A stretch of DNA of 8,342 nucleotides from Planctomycetota bacterium (GTDB lineage Bacteria; Planctomycetota; UBA1135): NCBI GenBank assembly GCA_027021325.1, contig JALUUN010000449.1, forward strand, positions 1 through 8,342, given 5' to 3'. Position numbers and translations under genes: made by a program. Shown here piece by piece: positions 5,969 through 8,342 of this stretch (within the stretch, counting starts at the first letter, position 1; every line of letters begins with the position of its first letter). Under the pieces are notes generated by a model, which was not told the origin of the DNA, ran no database searches, and was given only the letters and a program-made list of their open reading frames with translations.

Positions 5969-7021
5969 TCAGCCCCCGGCCCGCTCGCCCAGGACCACCG
6001 TGACCTCCAGGGGTTTCTTGCGGCGCCACACCCGGAGTTCCAGCTCCGCCTCCGGCGGGTAGGTGGCGATCCGCGCCAGGAAGGGCCCGACGCCAGGCAC
6101 CTCGCGGCCCTCGATGGCCAGGATCACGTCCCCCTTGCGCAGCCCGGCCCGCTCGGCCGGAGAGCCCGCCACCACCTCCTGGATGCTCACGCCGTAGGGC
6201 CGGAGGAGCCCCAGGAGCTCGGCGTCTCCGGCCCGGACCGGCTCGACGCGGGTGCCGAGCCAGCCACGCCGCACCTCGCCGTGCTCCAGGAGATCCTCCA
6301 CCACATGGCGGGCGATCCGCGAGGGCACGGCGTAGGAGTAGCCGGACCAGGCCCCGCCGGGGCCGCTCTTGGTGCTGCGGATGGCGGTGTTGATGCCGAC
6401 GACGCGGCCGCGCATGTCGCAAAGGGGCCCGCCCGAAGAGCCCTGGTCGATGAAGGCATCGAACTGGAGGAAGTCCATGTAGCGGATCTGCTCCAGGTCG
6501 GGGAGGGTGCGGCCCAAGGCCGAGACCACGCCGACGCTGGTCGTCCCCTGCATGCCCAGGGGACTGCCCACGGCCAGGACCAGGTGCCCGGGGCGCAGGA
6601 CGTCCGAGTCGCCCCAGGAGAGCTGGGCACGGGCGAAGCCGGGAGGGATGCGCACCACGGCGACGTCCGTGGCGGGGTCGGTGGCCACCACCTCGGCGGC
6701 CTCGGTGCGCCCGTCCCCGAGCACCACCTTGACGTTGGCCGCGGCACCGCCCACGACATGGTGGTTGGTGACGACGATGCCGCGGATGGCGTCGATGACG
6801 AAGCCGCTCCCGAAGCCGTAGACCCGCTGCCCCTCCTCCAGGCGGGAGACCTGGACCAGGACGGTGCCGCGGTTGATGCGCTCCCCGAGGTCGGCGAAGG
6901 CATCGCTGAGCGCCGGAAGGTCCACCTCCGCCGGCAGAGGCCCGGAGGAAGCACCGGGGGCGAGGAAGGCGAGGCCGAGGGCCAGGGCGCCGAGGGCGGG
7001 CAGGAGACGGGTGCGCGGCAT
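5969..7021 (-). CDS. HtrA/DegS-like trypsin-type serine protease with one PDZ domain
   Basis: This 350-residue protein is close in length to DegS. An N-terminal hydrophobic segment (about residues 6-22, after basic MPRTR) acts as a signal peptide or anchor. The trypsin-like domain (about 48-245) has a complete S1C triad: His88 in TNHHVV, Asp119 in DPATDVAVV and Ser196 in DQGSSGGPL, with GSGFVID and AVGSPLGMQ as typical HtrA strands. A single PDZ domain (about 250-348) includes GWLGTRVEPV and SPAERAGLRKGDVILAIEG. The family degrades or cleaves misfolded envelope proteins and can start stress signalling; one PDZ domain suggests a DegS- or HtrA2-like arrangement rather than DegP. The ATG at 7021 is chosen because it gives a good signal sequence and the frame further upstream lies antisense to the next gene; no ribosome binding site is visible. 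It is divergent from the repeat-domain gene, 67 bases away, so a shared control region is likely. Confidence 0.93.
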   Translation of the reverse strand: MPRTRLLPALGALALGLAFLAPGASSGPLPAEVDLPALSDAFADLGERINRGTVLVQVSRLEEGQRVYGFGSGFVIDAIRGIVVTNHHVVGGAAANVKVVLGDGRTEAAEVVATDPATDVAVVRIPPGFARAQLSWGDSDVLRPGHLVLAVGSPLGMQGTTSVGVVSALGRTLPDLEQIRYMDFLQFDAFIDQGSSGGPLCDMRGRVVGINTAIRSTKSGPGGAWSGYSYAVPSRIARHVVEDLLEHGEVRRGWLGTRVEPVRAGDAELLGLLRPYGVSIQEVVAGSPAERAGLRKGDVILAIEGREVPGVGPFLARIATYPPEAELELRVWRRKKPLEVTVVLGERAGG

Positions 7022-7075
7022 GGGAGGCGGGTGCGGGAAGGGGACGGCGTACGGTCCGGGACGGGACCCGACCGC

Positions 7076-7082
7076 TAGGGTA
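7076..7082. promoter_or_regulatory. TAGGGTA, possible -10 for one or both divergent genes
   Basis: TAGGGT (7076-7081) on the + strand ends seven bases before the ATG at 7089, a spacing that fits a leaderless transcript. The overlapping 7077-7082 reads TACCCT on the - strand, 55 bases upstream of the HtrA-like start, so the same AT-containing patch could serve both directions. No -35 hexamer or Shine-Dalgarno sequence is convincing. This is motif inference only. Confidence 0.3.
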
Positions 7083-7088
7083 GTGGCG

Positions 7089-8342
7089 ATGAGCAGAACG
7101 GCCTGGATCCTGGGCGCCGCGCTCCTGCTCCTCCTCGGACTCCTGTGGCTCCTGGAGCCGGCTTCCGGTCCGCCCCCGCGGGAGGGAGGGGATCCCGGTG
7201 CGGCGGACGGCGCCGCCTCCGGCGCGGCCGCCTCCGCCGGCCCCGGCCCCGACCGCCTGCGCCGGGAGAGCGCTTCCGGAGCGTCGCCGGCCCCCGGCCG
7301 CCTGGACGGGGACCGGAAGGCGGCCCTGGCCCTCCGGATCCTGGATCCCGAAGGCCGGCCCGTCGCCGGCCTGGAAGCGCAACTCCACGAGGGCCCGATC
7401 CTGGCCGGGGCCGTCCCCCTGGCCCGGGCGCGGAGCGACGCCTCGGGCCGCGCCGTCCTGCAGGATCTGCCGCCGGCCCGGGCCTTCCGGCTCCGGATCA
7501 CCGGTGGCCCCTGGCTGGAGGAACAGCGCGAGCTCCCGCCGCTGGTTCCCGGCGAGGAGCGGGATCTCGGCGAGCTCCGCCTGTCCCCGGGCTTCCTCCT
7601 GCGCGGCACCGTCCTCGGGCCCCGGGGGGCTCCCGAGGAGGGCGCCCGGGTCCTCCTCTACGACCGGGAGCAGCCCGGCGCCGGCCCCCGGGAGGAGACC
7701 CGGACGGACGCCGAGGGCCGCTTCGCCCTGGGCGGCCTCGGTCCCGGCATCTGGGAGGTCCAGGCCGGCGCCCCCGGCCGGAGCCCGGCCAGGAGCGGCC
7801 CGCTCCTCCTCCCCCCCGGCGAGGCCCGGGGCGTCCGGGAGCTGGAACTCGTCCTCGGCGAGGGCTTCTCCCTCCGGGGACGGGTCCTGGACCCGGCGGG
7901 CGCCGCGGTCCCGGGCGCCCGGCTCCTCCTGTGGAACCTGCCGCGCCCTTTCCTTCCCTGGGGCAGCCCGCCGGAGGCCCTGCGCCGCGCGATCCTGGAC
8001 CAGGGCCGAGCGCCCGGGCCCGACGGCGCCTTCGAACTGGCCGGGGTCGAGGGCCGGGGCCGGGACCGGATCCTGGCGGCGGCGCCCGGCTTCCTGCCCC
8101 AGGAGGCGGGCCCCTTCCATCCCGAGGACGAGCCTCTCCTGGTCCTCCAGCCGGAGCTCGCCCTGGCCGGACGGATCCTCGACCCGAAGGGCCTCGCCGC
8201 CGCCGGCGCCCGGGTCCGGGCCCTGGGCCCCGGCGGACTCCAGGCAGAAGCGCGAAGCGGGAGAGACGGTTCCTTCCGCCTCCCCGGCCTGAGCCCGGGC
8301 TCCTGGACCCTGGAGGCCGCCGCCCCCGCCGGCGCGGTCCGG
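7089..8342 (+). CDS. Membrane-anchored protein with four tandem carboxypeptidase-regulatory-like domains (3' end outside window)
   Basis: From the ATG at 7089 the frame stays open for 418 codons to the right edge, so the gene is incomplete. A short N-terminus (MSRTAW) leads into a Leu-rich helix (about residues 6-22), a signal peptide or membrane anchor, then a Gly/Ala/Pro-rich linker to about residue 75. Four related beta-rich units begin near residues 80, 171, 262 and 359. Each opens with L-x-G-R-V/I-L-D-P-x-G-like residues and x-G-A-R-V, and later shows (T/S)xxxG-x-F-x-L-x-G-L-x-P-G ending in an A-P-G-like stretch. This is the pattern of CarboxypepD_reg-like (transthyretin-like, Ig-like) domains, which are structural or binding modules of exported proteins. 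No enzymatic domain is visible so far. No ribosome binding site is seen; a TAGGGT lies seven bases upstream. The divergent HtrA-like protease could act in the same compartment, but a functional link is unproven. Confidence 0.8.
   Translation, partial: MSRTAWILGAALLLLLGLLWLLEPASGPPPREGGDPGAADGAASGAAASAGPGPDRLRRESASGASPAPGRLDGDRKAALALRILDPEGRPVAGLEAQLHEGPILAGAVPLARARSDASGRAVLQDLPPARAFRLRITGGPWLEEQRELPPLVPGEERDLGELRLSPGFLLRGTVLGPRGAPEEGARVLLYDREQPGAGPREETRTDAEGRFALGGLGPGIWEVQAGAPGRSPARSGPLLLPPGEARGVRELELVLGEGFSLRGRVLDPAGAAVPGARLLLWNLPRPFLPWGSPPEALRRAILDQGRAPGPDGAFELAGVEGRGRDRILAAAPGFLPQEAGPFHPEDEPLLVLQPELALAGRILDPKGLAAAGARVRALGPGGLQAEARSGRDGSFRLPGLSPGSWTLEAAAPAGAVR

Noticed and set aside
5921..7078. 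A 385-residue open frame on the + strand opposite the HtrA-like gene
   Set aside because: The - strand frame encodes a full protease with a catalytic triad and PDZ domain. The + frame is a His/Gly/Asp/Ala-rich shadow.
7022..7609. N-terminal extension of the HtrA-like frame by 196 codons
   Set aside because: The extension is antisense to the repeat-domain gene, is Arg/Ser/Pro-rich, and would bury the clear signal segment that starts at 7021 in the middle of the protein.
4818..8120. A 1100-residue open frame on the - strand covering the TatD-like, HtrA-like and repeat-domain genes
   Set aside because: It overlaps three genes with clear catalytic or repeat motifs, in a different frame from the protease, and its translation is low-complexity with no domain.
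7198..8292. A 364-residue open frame on the + strand inside the repeat-domain gene
   Set aside because: It is Pro/Ala/Ser/Arg-rich low complexity. The other frame, from 7089, gives four related beta-domain repeats and a membrane anchor, and stays open to the edge.
1..8342. CRISPR arrays, insertion sequences, phage or toxin-antitoxin genes
   Set aside because: I saw no regularly spaced direct repeats, no transposase motifs, no terminal inverted repeats and no shift in base composition that would suggest a mobile element.

Overview
This window is very GC-rich bacterial DNA (roughly 70% or more by eye), densely coding, with G or C at most third codon positions. It holds seven protein-coding genes; the first and last run off the window edges. 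There is no rRNA, tRNA, CRISPR array, insertion sequence or phage gene. The gene families, the many carboxypeptidase-regulatory-like repeats in one exported protein, the GT39-plus-TPR fusion and the near absence of Shine-Dalgarno sequences would fit Planctomycetota or a similar high-GC, often environmental phylum. That placement is an inference of low certainty, because no marker gene is present.

Layout: (1) 2-835 (+), the C-terminal end of a membrane glycosyltransferase-like protein with a TPR tail. (2) 919-3480 (+), a LonB/YcbZ-type Lon-like ATP-dependent protease with an intact Ser-Lys dyad. (3) 3477-4115 and 4079-4762 (both -), a two-gene operon of exported thioredoxin-fold proteins: the upstream gene is a Sec-secreted Cys-Pro redoxin and the downstream one a TlpA-like lipoprotein. 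(4) 4905-5786 (+), a TatD-like metal-dependent hydrolase resembling EboB, read divergently from the redoxin operon and followed by a clear intrinsic terminator. (5) 5787-5968, an intergenic region rich in inverted repeats. (6) 5969-7021 (-), an HtrA/DegS-like serine protease with one PDZ domain. (7) 7089-8342 (+), read divergently from the protease, a membrane-anchored protein with four tandem carboxypeptidase-regulatory-like domains.

The loose common theme is envelope and protein maintenance: an HtrA-type protease, two extracytoplasmic thiol-redox proteins, and a cytoplasmic Lon-like protease. Apart from the overlapping redoxin pair, no shared pathway can be demonstrated. I did not find a convincing new multi-gene system. 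The points most worth following are the shared CTAG stop codons of two convergent genes, the overlapping redoxin pair with an ambiguous start, a Walker A loop in the Lon-like protein without its usual lysine, a TAGNNT motif upstream of most transcription units, and the inverted-repeat cluster between the TatD-like and HtrA genes.
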